A stretch of DNA of 64,000 bases from Candidatus Woesearchaeota archaeon (GTDB lineage: Archaea > Nanobdellota > Nanobdellia > Woesearchaeales > UBA12501). The position numbers and the translations under genes are program-made. Below the pieces are notes generated by a model. It saw nothing but the letters and a program-made list of their open reading frames with translations, was not told the origin of the DNA and ran no database searches. The stretch lies in NCBI GenBank assembly GCA_030651375.1, contig JAUSFM010000009.1, positions 129,345 through 193,344 of the forward strand, in the 5' to 3' direction. Shown piece by piece: positions 48,669-56,352 of the stretch; positions within the stretch are counted from its first letter, which is position 1, and every line of letters starts with the position of its first letter.

Positions 48669-49829
48669 TTATTTATTCCCTTTAGCTCTATTGTGAGTTT
48701 TGCATAGCATTTGACAATTTTTAATATCGGTCTTTCCACCTTTACTCCAAGCACTAACATGGTCGGCGTCCATTTCATCCATTTTCCATATTTTACTTTT
48801 GTTAGCAGTGTGCCCAATAGCACAAAGAGGGCAATTTGATTTGCCTTTCTTTTTCGCTTCATCTGTTTGAGCTATATAAACAACCTTTTTTGTTGCTTCA
48901 TCAAAAACTCGCACATCAAGAAGTTTCGTGTCTTTTTCTCCACCTAAAATGTATTCAAACACTCCTCTTCGATTTTTAACATAAGGGTCCGAATATAATC
49001 TGTGGACCGCAGCCGATATTTTTTTAGGGTCATATCTTTTTTTATGATATTCCTCGTAAAATCGTCCCCACTCTAATCCACTCATCTCACTTTCTACATC
49101 AATAAATGTGTTAGATATCCAATCAATTACTTTATTAAAGTAGGTTTTTAGTTCATTAATATTTTTGTCATAACGATGTTTACTCATATAATCATCAATT
49201 TTACCTTTGCTCACCCAGTCTAGTGCTCTTGCTAAAAAATCTTGCCTTTTTACATTTCCATTGACATAAGCCCCCCATTTCTGTATATTGGAGTTTTGAG
49301 AATTGCTAAATTCTGCTTTTGCAAGAGTTACAAATGGTCCAGAAAAAATTGCATTAAAAATTTCCTGTTCATTTAATGGCACTCCAGCAATATTGACTGT
49401 CTGAAACCATTCTCTTATTTCACTTTCTGTTCCTTCACATTCATAAATCAATAATTTAGTTTGCATTATTGTTTCTTGTTTATTTACTGCAATACCGCCG
49501 AAATATTGTTCCATATCATTTTCATCTTTAACTGCAAATTTTTCTGTTACATATCGTCCAACACTAGTAATTCTTTGTTGTCCATCTAAAACTTCAAATT
49601 TATCTTTTCCAACTTTATTGAAATAAAAAAGTCCAATTGGATATCCTTTCAAAATTGACTTTATTACGGCTACATCTTTTTTCCCATCTGCATAAATATA
49701 ATTTCTCTGATATTCTGGCTGAATCGTTAAATTTCCATTTAAGCCAAAAAGTCCCTTGCCTTCCAATTCATTATAAACAAATCCTTCGCAAATTTCTTTG
49801 ACTGAATATTCTTTTAGTGTTGTTTTCAT
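48669..49829 (-). CDS. DUF262-HNH endonuclease (GmrSD/type IV-like)
   Basis: 386 residues. N-terminal DUF262 with [15 protein letters not shown], the NTP-binding DGQQR motif of GmrS/SspE/BrxU-type nucleases. C-terminal [12 protein letters not shown], then [24 protein letters not shown] and HNRAKGN. Overlaps the methyltransferase gene by 4 nt. Likely restriction component; whether it attacks modified or unmodified DNA cannot be read from sequence. Confidence 0.86.
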   Translation of the reverse strand: MKTTLKEYSVKEICEGFVYNELEGKGLFGLNGNLTIQPEYQRNYIYADGKKDVAVIKSILKGYPIGLFYFNKVGKDKFEVLDGQQRITSVGRYVTEKFAVKDENDMEQYFGGIAVNKQETIMQTKLLIYECEGTESEIREWFQTVNIAGVPLNEQEIFNAIFSGPFVTLAKAEFSNSQNSNIQKWGAYVNGNVKRQDFLARALDWVSKGKIDDYMSKHRYDKNINELKTYFNKVIDWISNTFIDVESEMSGLEWGRFYEEYHKKRYDPKKISAAVHRLYSDPYVKNRRGVFEYILGGEKDTKLLDVRVFDEATKKVVYIAQTDEAKKKGKSNCPLCAIGHTANKSKIWKMDEMDADHVSAWSKGGKTDIKNCQMLCKTHNRAKGNK

Positions 49830-50957
49830 GATTTTCTACCCTTAACTTTTTTATGTTTAATAAGTATTCTGCTATATACTCTTTCACCATACACTATTCC
49901 ACACCCACCCCTATCTTCGGGATGTTTCTTATATTTTAAGCTGTCTAGAATTGCTCTTGGTGCAGATGCACGCGTATTTCCACTTGCTTGCCAAATTATT
50001 TCAAACTGGTCTGGAGAATACTTATCTAAAAAACTAATTGGAACACCCATAACCCCTTCATAATCAGAAGGAATAGCATCGGTAAAAGAAATGTCTATAG
50101 CATCATAGTTATCATATTTATCATAAGAGTTTTTACCTTTCATCTTTTTATTATATTTTAAATTATCCGCAATAGTCATCAAAGTCATTGTTTGATGACG
50201 CCGCCCATGATCAAGATTTGTGAACCAGCAAGAATTTCCTAGTCTCGTATAATTTCCCACATATCCTAGTCGTGCAGCTTTTTGTCTATCTCCTTCTGCA
50301 ACTTCCGCTCCTTCTGGAACACCAAAAACCATATCACTTCCATTACCAGTTGCTCCTAACCATAGTTTATTCTCTTTAATCAACGGGAAAACTTCTTTGT
50401 ATATAATTGAGCCCATATTTCCAATAAGCAAAAATTTCTTTTTTGCTTCTACTATCCAAGCCAAGAACTCCCTGAACAAACTAAATGGAGGATTGGTGAT
50501 TATTATGTCTGCTTCATCTCTTAATTTCTTTACTTCTGAAATCTCCATCTCCACCCATATACTGCCAATCCAAATCCTCTATGTCTATTCTGTTATCTCC
50601 TGTTTCATCCTTGGTAAGAGTAAAAATCTTTCCTTTTGTTCTGGTTTTATTTTTATCAAACTTAGGACTCTTTTTTTCAAAAAGAGTCGTCTGATAACCA
50701 TCCTTATAGCGTTTACTTTCAACAGCATAACTTGTGGAAATCAATTTTTTCAATTTAAACTTTTCAAAATTCTGTGCAAAATACTTTGTGAAATTACTCC
50801 ACTCGGGATCATCACAAGGCAAAAATATTACTTTGTCCTTAAAAACATCAGGATTAAATTCAATATACGCATTCACTTCTTTCTCAATATCCTGATATTG
50901 AGTATAAAACTCATCGTTTTTTGCATTCTTCGCTCGTGATAAAGGAGTATTTGCCAT
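49826..50957 (-). pseudogene. EcoRI-type adenine methyltransferase split by a frameshift
   Basis: Two overlapping frames make one protein. 50514-50957 encodes the N-terminus (SRAKNAKNDEFYTQYQDIEKEV; FLPCDDPEWSNFTKYF) to DWQYMGGDGDFRSKEIK; 49826-50554 continues with LRDEADIIITNPPFSLFREF, which holds the NPPF catalytic motif, and GYVGNYTRLGNSCWFTNLDHGRR. The join needs a single-base skip in the A-rich stretch near 50530-50545. The family is adenine-specific methyltransferase EcoRI-like. Either a real inactivating frameshift, a phase-variable site, or an assembly error. If inactive, the partner nuclease would be unprotected. Confidence 0.82.
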
Positions 50958-51117
50958 ATTTAAATAAAATAGAGATATTCATATATAAATGTTCTTCTGT
51001 TTTATTTTTTCGCAGAAAAAGACACTATGTCCGTAGGACTCGGAATTCCCCCTCGTTCGTTTCGTTTTTAGTTTAGTTTTTAGAAAATTGCCCCCTTCGT
51101 TAGCCCCTGAAATTATT

Positions 51118-51277
51118 GAATAGAACATCGGAATTTAACGAAGTTTTTTCTCCTCCAAAATCCGAGCCTCGAAAAATGAGGCAACCCACATTTTTCAGAG
51201 ATGCGAGGATTTTGAGAGATGAGAAAAAATTTGGGAAACCGAAGTGCAACGAGGTTTCCGTTAAATTCCTGTTAGCC
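51118..51277 (+). repeat. attC-like structured cassette site 2
   Basis: Left end ATAGAAC, arm a GGAATTTAACG (51128-51138), AAG, a long hairpin opening with TTTTTTCTC and closing with GAGAAAAAA, TTTGGG, hairpin AAACC/GGTTT, arm a' CGTTAAATTCC (51259-51269, perfect 11-bp pairing with a), T, right end GTTAGCC. It folds as a three-way junction. The rest of 50958-51465 is cassette-end sequence with GAGCGAAGCGA-type words; no gene is seen. Confidence 0.75.
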
Positions 51278-51465
51278 GACCCGAGCGAAGCGAGAGTGCA
51301 ACGGGGTCGTAGTGAGCGAAGCGAACGGAGAAGTATTTTTCTCGCCGAAAATTCCATTGCCACCGTAGTTTTTTGAAATGATTTCTTTTATTAATCACGA
51401 ACAGAGTGAGACTAACTTTAGGGGTTAAGAGTTTTCTAGTTTTTACATCGAGGGGGACAATCTTT

Positions 51466-52164
51466 TTACTTTTTAGCGTAGACTAATGCGGTGTTAAATT
51501 TCTGATAAACTACATTTACCTCTCTGAAACCAATCTCTCGAAGCCATTTTACTTGGTTTTCTAAAGGAGCAAGTTTGTTTAAGAATTTGTGATGGTGCGC
51601 CCATTCTCTTAATGATTCTTCATTTTCTGCGTGTTCAACAAGATGATGGTAATGTCTTGCTTCATTTAAAGCTGCTTCTGTTCTGTCTTTATATGTAACC
51701 AAATCTCCAAAAATGAAAGAACCATCTTCAGCTATGGAATGGTATATTTTTTGAAAAAGAGACTTTTTATCTTTATTGGTCTTTTGGTGGTGTATTCCTA
51801 CAACAGAAACTACGAGGTCGTTATCATTTGGAAGATCAATTTGTGAATAATCACCATTTACAAATGTTATATTATATTGAGATAAACGTCTTCTTGCTCC
51901 TGCGAGCATTTGCTCAGAGAAATCAACTGCTGTATATTCCGCATTTGGCATTTGTCTTAATATTCTTTCTGCTGTTAATCCTGTTCCAACTCCTAATTCT
52001 AAGACTTTAACTTTTCCTCTTGAAATATACTCTCTTTGAATAATTTGGTCTATGTGTCTATGAAGTTCCTCATGTCCTGGAATAGAGCGAGCAATATCAT
52101 CGTCATATTTTTTTGTTTCGTAATGATCATAATTTAATTCATCCGGTTTAACATTTGTTGCCAT
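51466..52164 (-). CDS. SAM-dependent methyltransferase
   Basis: 232 residues, class I Rossmann fold: VKVLELGVGTGLTAERIL (motif I), YTAVDFSEQML (motif II Asp), FVNGDYSQIDL, LVVSVVGIHHQK. Small-molecule type rather than DNA type. Next to the PLP enzyme upstream (3-nt gap) and in the same cassette, so they likely act in one pathway. Substrate unknown. Confidence 0.88.
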   Translation of the reverse strand: MATNVKPDELNYDHYETKKYDDDIARSIPGHEELHRHIDQIIQREYISRGKVKVLELGVGTGLTAERILRQMPNAEYTAVDFSEQMLAGARRRLSQYNITFVNGDYSQIDLPNDNDLVVSVVGIHHQKTNKDKKSLFQKIYHSIAEDGSFIFGDLVTYKDRTEAALNEARHYHHLVEHAENEESLREWAHHHKFLNKLAPLENQVKWLREIGFREVNVVYQKFNTALVYAKK

Positions 52165-52167
52165 TTT

Positions 52168-53532
52168 TTACCTCTTTGCCCACAATCCTGCGGTATTGTC
52201 TTGTTTGTATATTCCCGAATAATGTTCTATTCCATTATGGGCAATTTCATTAACAGCAGAAATTAATCTTGTAACATCTTCTTGATTATTCACTAAGCCA
52301 AAACTAGCCCTAACAACTCCGGGAATACTTCTTGTAATTCCTCTATCAATTTCTTCTGAGATTTTTTGGTCTTGTTCATCAGAGATATTCTTGATTTTTC
52401 TCATGAATTCATAAGTACAGAATGAACCTGCTCGTACACCAATCCCATAATCATCTCTTAGGATTTCAGCAGTTAATCGGCTATCTGTTCCTCTAATATC
52501 AAAAGGAATGACGCTGCCTAATTCTGATTCAGAGACATAAACTGTTACGCCATCAGTTTGCTTTAATCCTCTGAAAGCAGTTCTAACTAAATCAGATTCA
52601 TATTCGTGAATACGATCATAGCCAATGAAGTCTAATATTTCGGTTGCTTTTGCGATGGAAATCGCACCAACAGCATTAGGTGTTCCTGGATCATGAGCCT
52701 GAACTGTTGGAAATCTCTTTAATTGTAAATCTCTTGAGATATAAGTAAGGTTTCCTCCGCCAATTTGATAGGGAACAGCTTGATCAAAAAATTCTTTTGG
52801 TCCAACAAGAACGCCTCCACCAAAAGGAGCATACATTTTATGTCCTGAAAAAGCAACAAAATCTAAATGTTTTGGATTATTAAGTGGAAGAACATTTACT
52901 TTCTGATGTTGGATTAATTGACAAGCATCTACTAAAATTTTAGCACCATATTTATGTGCAATTTCTGCTAAATCGTGAATTGGGGGTTTATATCCTGTAA
53001 CATTAGAACTGCCCGTAATAGCAAGAAGTTTTATGTCATCATTCGTTCTGAACATTTCTTCAACATCTTCAATATTCAAAGTTCCATTGGGTTTTGTTCT
53101 ATATTGCACTACTTTATTTCCAGCTAACCAAGGAAGTAGATTAGAAGAATGTTCAATATCAGAAACTAGGACTTTTCCAGGGATTCTTGACCATAATTGA
53201 GTAGCGTGATTAATAGCTTCAGTAGTGTTTTTAGTGAAAACAACATAACTGTCTAAAGAAGCTCCCGTAAACTGCTGAATTCTAGCTCTTGCTTGTTCAT
53301 AACTTTGAGTAGATATTATTGATCTCTGTCCAGAACCTCTGTGAACACTGCCATAAGTTCTTAGGAATTCAGCGACAGCGTTATTTACTGCTGAGAAAGG
53401 GATTGTAGTAGCAGCATTGTCTAGATTAACATCTCTAACTGTTTCTCTAGTAGTCTCTACTAAAAGTTCCAGACTTTCCTCTGGGAAAAGAGGCTTTATT
53501 TCTTCTTCCCAATTTATAGTTTGTCTTTGCAT
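52168..53532 (-). CDS. Aminotransferase class V / cysteine desulfurase-like protein
   Basis: 454 residues from MQRQTINWEEE, ~28 nt after a TTATATAC box; a start four codons earlier is possible. NLDNAATTIPFSAV, DIEHSSNLLPW, VDACQLIQHQ and AFSGHKMYAPFGGGVLVG with the PLP Lys; RAGSFCTYEF provides a Cys near the SufS/CsdA catalytic position. Probably a cysteine desulfurase, selenocysteine lyase or related C-S lyase dedicated to the cassette's methyltransferase. Confidence 0.84.
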   Translation of the reverse strand: MQRQTINWEEEIKPLFPEESLELLVETTRETVRDVNLDNAATTIPFSAVNNAVAEFLRTYGSVHRGSGQRSIISTQSYEQARARIQQFTGASLDSYVVFTKNTTEAINHATQLWSRIPGKVLVSDIEHSSNLLPWLAGNKVVQYRTKPNGTLNIEDVEEMFRTNDDIKLLAITGSSNVTGYKPPIHDLAEIAHKYGAKILVDACQLIQHQKVNVLPLNNPKHLDFVAFSGHKMYAPFGGGVLVGPKEFFDQAVPYQIGGGNLTYISRDLQLKRFPTVQAHDPGTPNAVGAISIAKATEILDFIGYDRIHEYESDLVRTAFRGLKQTDGVTVYVSESELGSVIPFDIRGTDSRLTAEILRDDYGIGVRAGSFCTYEFMRKIKNISDEQDQKISEEIDRGITRSIPGVVRASFGLVNNQEDVTRLISAVNEIAHNGIEHYSGIYKQDNTAGLWAKR

Positions 53533-53534
53533 AG

Positions 53535-53590
53535 TGGTAACCATAACGGAACAAGTATATAAGTGTGGTCTCCCCCCAAGTGGGTTACCA
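53535..53590. promoter_or_regulatory. Operator candidate: inverted TGGTAACC / GGTTACCA around a divergent TATA box
   Basis: TGGTAACC (53535-53542) and GGTTACCA (53583-53590) are perfect 8-bp inverted repeats flanking TATATAAG. The spot lies between the desulfurase-like gene and the TrmB regulator, so the TrmB protein is the obvious candidate ligand. Confidence 0.55.
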
Positions 53591-53629
53591 TTAGAAAGAT
53601 TAATAAAGAATGAGCATATTCATGTTAAA

Positions 53630-54385
53630 ATGGATGAAACTTTGCTTGAAAAATTAGGATTGACTAAGGGAGAAATTAAAGTCTATTTGGCTCTCAATAA
53701 ATTAGGAGAATCCTCTATTGGACCTATTGGTAAGGAAAGTAAAGTCTCTAAATCCAAGATGTATGATATTCTTGACAAATTAATTGAAAAAGGGTTAGTT
53801 GGTTATATCACAAAAGAGGGAACAAAGTATTTTATGGCAAATGATCCTTACATGATTTTAGAGTATATTGAAAAGAAAGAAGATGAATTGGGCAATACCA
53901 AAAAAGAAGTTGTTGCTGAAGTTTTACCTCAATTGATGATGCAGAGAGCTTCTGTTTCTAAGAAGAGAGTTGCAGAGATGTATGAAGGATTGAATGGAAT
54001 AAAAGCAATAAGAGAAGAATTAATGCAGACATTCAAAGCAGGAGATACTCTTTTAGTTCTGGGCGCACCTAAAGTTGCTAATGTCAAGTGGGAAGGTTGG
54101 TTTTTAGATTTTCACAAGAGAAGAATTCAAAGAAAAGTGAAGATGAAGATTGTTTATAACGCTAATGCTCAAGAATATGGAAAAATCAGAGAGAAAATGA
54201 AATTGACAGAAGTTCGTTATCTTCCGAATAAATTAGTTAGTCCTAATTGGATTGATATTTTTCCAGAAGCTGTTTTGTTTGTCATGGTTTTAAATAATCC
54301 TATTGCTTTCGTAGTAAGAGATGTCGAGTTAGCGAATAGTTTTAGATCCTACTTTGATATCATGTGGAAGAATTCTATGTCGTAA
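53630..54385 (+). CDS. TrmB family transcriptional regulator
   Basis: 251 residues from MDETLLEKLGLTKGE; an upstream in-frame extension would run through the divergent promoter. Winged helix (GEIKVYLALNKLGESSIGPIG; VSKSKMYDILDKLIEKGLVGYI) and TrmB sensor domain (LLVLGAPKVANVKW, VLFVMVLNNPIAFVV). Same architecture as the regulator at 38117. Likely local regulator of the divergent desulfurase/methyltransferase pair. Confidence 0.85.
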   Translation: MDETLLEKLGLTKGEIKVYLALNKLGESSIGPIGKESKVSKSKMYDILDKLIEKGLVGYITKEGTKYFMANDPYMILEYIEKKEDELGNTKKEVVAEVLPQLMMQRASVSKKRVAEMYEGLNGIKAIREELMQTFKAGDTLLVLGAPKVANVKWEGWFLDFHKRRIQRKVKMKIVYNANAQEYGKIREKMKLTEVRYLPNKLVSPNWIDIFPEAVLFVMVLNNPIAFVVRDVELANSFRSYFDIMWKNSMS

Positions 54386-54440
54386 AAGATTGTCCCCCCT
54401 GTTAGTTTAGTTTCTTTACTCTTAACCCCATTAATTCATT

Positions 54441-54540
54441 TCAAAAAATTTGGGAGAACGAAGTGAACCGCTAAATCAATGTTAGGTTTAGTTGTGAAGC
54501 AATTGAAGTATTCGTTTTTCGTTTTGTCGATTTAGCGAAG
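54441..54540 (+). repeat. Partial, rearranged attC-like site 3
   Basis: TTTGGG (54449-54454), right arm CGCTAAATCAA (54469-54479), T, end GTTAGGT (54481-54487); then ~40 nt later the left arm GATTTAGCG plus AAG (54529-54540). The halves are in reversed order relative to the other sites, as if the body of cassette 2 occupies the hairpin position of another site, or a ~50-bp empty cassette was trapped. Confidence 0.5.
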
Positions 54541-54607
54541 GTGGCGATGGTTAGAATTTTCGGAAACGAACGCAGAGAGTGCACCTGCAAGGCGAGAAAA
54601 ATATTTT

Positions 54608-54707
54608 GGCTAACGTCAGGGATATACGAAGTTTTTCTGTAGCGTAGCGGAAGAAAAATTTGGGTGAGGGGCGAGCCGAGCACCGAACCGTATATCCCTT
54701 GTTATGT
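54608..54707 (+). repeat. attC-like structured cassette site 4
   Basis: The cleanest site. Left end GGCTAAC, spacer GTC, arm AGGGATATACG (54618-54628), AAG, hairpin TTTTTCT/AGAAAAA, TTTGGG, a weak GC hairpin, arm CGTATATCCCT (54689-54699, perfect 11 bp), T, right end GTTATGT. 100 bp in all. The stem sequence differs completely from sites 2 and 5 while pairing is kept, which shows selection on structure. Confidence 0.78.
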
Positions 54708-55643
54708 GTCCCGACGACTGAAAGGAGGAGAGCGCAGCGTGGTCGAAGCGAAGCGGAGAAGTTGTGCCCTATCCCGTTACTTCAGTCTTTTTTGTTGAAT
54801 CAAAATTAATAAAGAATATTGTCGAAACAACCGTAAAGAATGACACAAGAATGTCTATAAGTGTATCCGTCGCAATACTTGTAAGAAAATTTTCAGGTAA
54901 AAACCAATAAGGGACTCCTCCAATCATTCCAACGATAAATCCTAGTATTCCAAAAACAATAGAATAACCTGCAACTGTCCACCATCTTCCTTTCACGATT
55001 TGTTTGCTATGGTCTAGAGCATCTTTACCGGATTTATCGTTTAATATAACTACAAAGGTAACAAATATCCAATAAACATAGAAGATAATTCCTGGGACAA
55101 TCAATAATAATGTCAATCCTAATGAAAATATTCCCAGAATAATGTTTGTTCCAATCGCCGCACCCCATCTGGAAAGTGATTTTTTAAGTGATTCTCCAAT
55201 ACTTATTGATTTTCCGTCAATTTTATTTTTTATTGCATAGGCAATTGCCATTGTTGCAATGATTCCAATCAAGCCTTCAAGCATTTGAATAATTCTAAAA
55301 TAAAGTTTAAAACTCTCAAGTGATTCTCCAATTGGAACAAACGACAAAATTATGTTTATTGGAATATATACAATTAATGTGATAATTAAGATTAACTGAA
55401 AATTTTCTGTAAATCTTTTCCAAGATTCCGATAATATTTTACCTATAGAAAATTGTTTTTGGTAAATTTCTTGTGTCATAATGTTAAATTAAATTAGTAA
55501 ATATATAAAGTTTTGCATAAAAAGGGATAGGGCACAATTACACATAACGTATGCGATTTAACGAAGTCGTTTAAGTTCGAAGCGGAGAACATTAAACGAT
55601 TTGGGAAATGTCCCGAGCTGAGGGACTTTCCGTTAAATCGCTG
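54701..55643 (-). mobile_element. Gene cassette 3 (single membrane-protein gene)
   Basis: Begins GTTATGT (54701-54707) and ends ACATAAC (55542-55548), exact inverted complements. The extended inverted repeat also includes TTGTGCCCTATCCC (left) and GGGATAGGGCACAA (right). The left end carries an extra ~50-bp GAAGCGGAGAAG-type segment. It holds one leftward gene. Confidence 0.6.
54769..55479 (-). CDS. Multi-pass membrane protein
   Basis: 236 residues with about six membrane helices (LILIITLIVYIPINIILSFV; LIGIIATMAIAYAIK; GTNIILGIFSLGLTLLLIVP; IIFYVYWIFVTFVVIL; VAGYSIVFGILGFIVGMIGG; a final one near VSFFTVVSTIFFI). The KDALDHSKQIVKGRWWTV loop resembles DUF975/glycerophosphodiesterase-membrane-domain proteins. 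Function in the island unknown. Confidence 0.75.
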   Translation of the reverse strand: MTQEIYQKQFSIGKILSESWKRFTENFQLILIITLIVYIPINIILSFVPIGESLESFKLYFRIIQMLEGLIGIIATMAIAYAIKNKIDGKSISIGESLKKSLSRWGAAIGTNIILGIFSLGLTLLLIVPGIIFYVYWIFVTFVVILNDKSGKDALDHSKQIVKGRWWTVAGYSIVFGILGFIVGMIGGVPYWFLPENFLTSIATDTLIDILVSFFTVVSTIFFINFDSTKKTEVTG

Positions 55644-55649
55644 TTTCTC
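55542..55649 (+). repeat. attC-like structured cassette site 5
   Basis: Left end ACATAAC, spacer GTAT, arm GCGATTTAACG (55553-55563), AAG, hairpin TCGTTTAA/TTAAACGA, TTTGGG (55600-55605), hairpin GTCCC/GGGAC with AAA/TTT extension, arm CGTTAAATCGC (55631-55641), T, right end GTTTCTC. The remaining bases to 55860 contain GAGCGCAGCGGGG and TGCCGAAAATCAG words shared with the flank of site 2; no gene there. Confidence 0.77.
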
Positions 55650-55860
55650 GACCCGAACGGAATTTTTAGTCCCGCAGGACATAAAAATAGAGTGAGAGCG
55701 CAGCGGGGCAAGCGAACGTAGTGAGCGCAGAGTTTTCTTACTGCCGAAAATCAGATAGGTGCCGTAGTTTTTACTTACTTTAACATCAATAACTGCGAAG
55801 CAGACATTAGTTTAGTCGTAGGGGGTGGGGCGTTTATAAGTCGGAGTTTTCCTTATAGCT

Positions 55861-56352
55861 CTAGAATTTCCAGCCTTCTGCTCTGAATAATTCAACCACA
55901 TCTATGGCTTCTATTGATTTCTGATTGCACACAAAAGGAATTCTTATCTTGTTTCCCCTTAGTTTTTCTTCAGTGACTACAATTCTTTTAATTTTAAAGA
56001 TAGTTTGTTGTGTTTGTGAAGATAATTCTATTGCAAGGGCAATCACCCATGGATCTGCAGAGTGCTTAGCATTAACATCAATGAGTGAAGGATATTCTTT
56101 TAATATTTCTTGCACTAATTGGATTTGTTTAGCAGTAGGTATTTTGAATAGCTTTTTCTGCTTTTTAGCCCATTTAGCCAGTGTATCATCATAATTTTGT
56201 ATTTCGTTTAGAACTTCTTTCGGAGCGATAAAGCGGTCATTTTGAATCAATTGGCTAATATTCTTCCAAACACTTACATAAACGTCCATTGCGTTGTGCT
56301 TATTCAGTTCTATAAGGGAAGAACTATCAATAATATAAACATTATCCGTCAT
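55861..56352 (-). CDS. DUF4411 PIN-like protein
   Basis: 163 residues. VYIIDSSSLIELNKH opens a PIN-type fold; RFIAPKEVLNEI, HSADPWVIALAIEL and IVVTEEKLRGNKIRIPFVC are DUF4411 landmarks. The gene is the downstream partner of an XRE-ImmA gene (4-nt overlap), a common toxin-antitoxin-like pair. Confidence 0.85.
   Translation of the reverse strand: MTDNVYIIDSSSLIELNKHNAMDVYVSVWKNISQLIQNDRFIAPKEVLNEIQNYDDTLAKWAKKQKKLFKIPTAKQIQLVQEILKEYPSLIDVNAKHSADPWVIALAIELSSQTQQTIFKIKRIVVTEEKLRGNKIRIPFVCNQKSIEAIDVVELFRAEGWKF

Larger units (their letters stand above)
48452..51271 (-). mobile_element. Gene cassette 1 (DUF262-HNH nuclease, EcoRI-type methyltransferase)
   Basis: Bounded by GTTCTAT (48452-48458) and its exact inverted complement ATAGAAC (51118-51124), with site 2 forming its right end. 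Internal inverted words repeat near both ends: GGGGCAATTTTC at 48580-48591 and GAAAATTGCCCCC at 51081-51093. Genes run leftward. No transposase or integrase is inside. Confidence 0.6.
51271..54701. mobile_element. Gene cassette 2 (methyltransferase, desulfurase-like, TrmB)
   Basis: Starts GTTAGCC (51271-51277) and ends at GGCTAAC (54608-54614), exact inverted complements. Longer inverted pieces are shared by both ends (TATTTTTCTCGCC; CCGAAAATT with GCCACC), interrupted by different insertions. An inner pair, GGGGTTAAGAGT/ACTCTTAACCCC and GGGGACAATCTTTT/AAAAGATTGTCCCC, hugs the coding block. A partial extra site lies inside the right end. Confidence 0.58.

Noticed and set aside
48322-55649. 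Insertion sequences (IS200/605 or TIR transposons) as the source of the inverted repeats.
   Set aside because: No transposase, TnpB or target-site duplication is seen, and the end sequences differ between blocks while matching within each block, which is a cassette rule rather than a transposon rule. It is not fully excluded.
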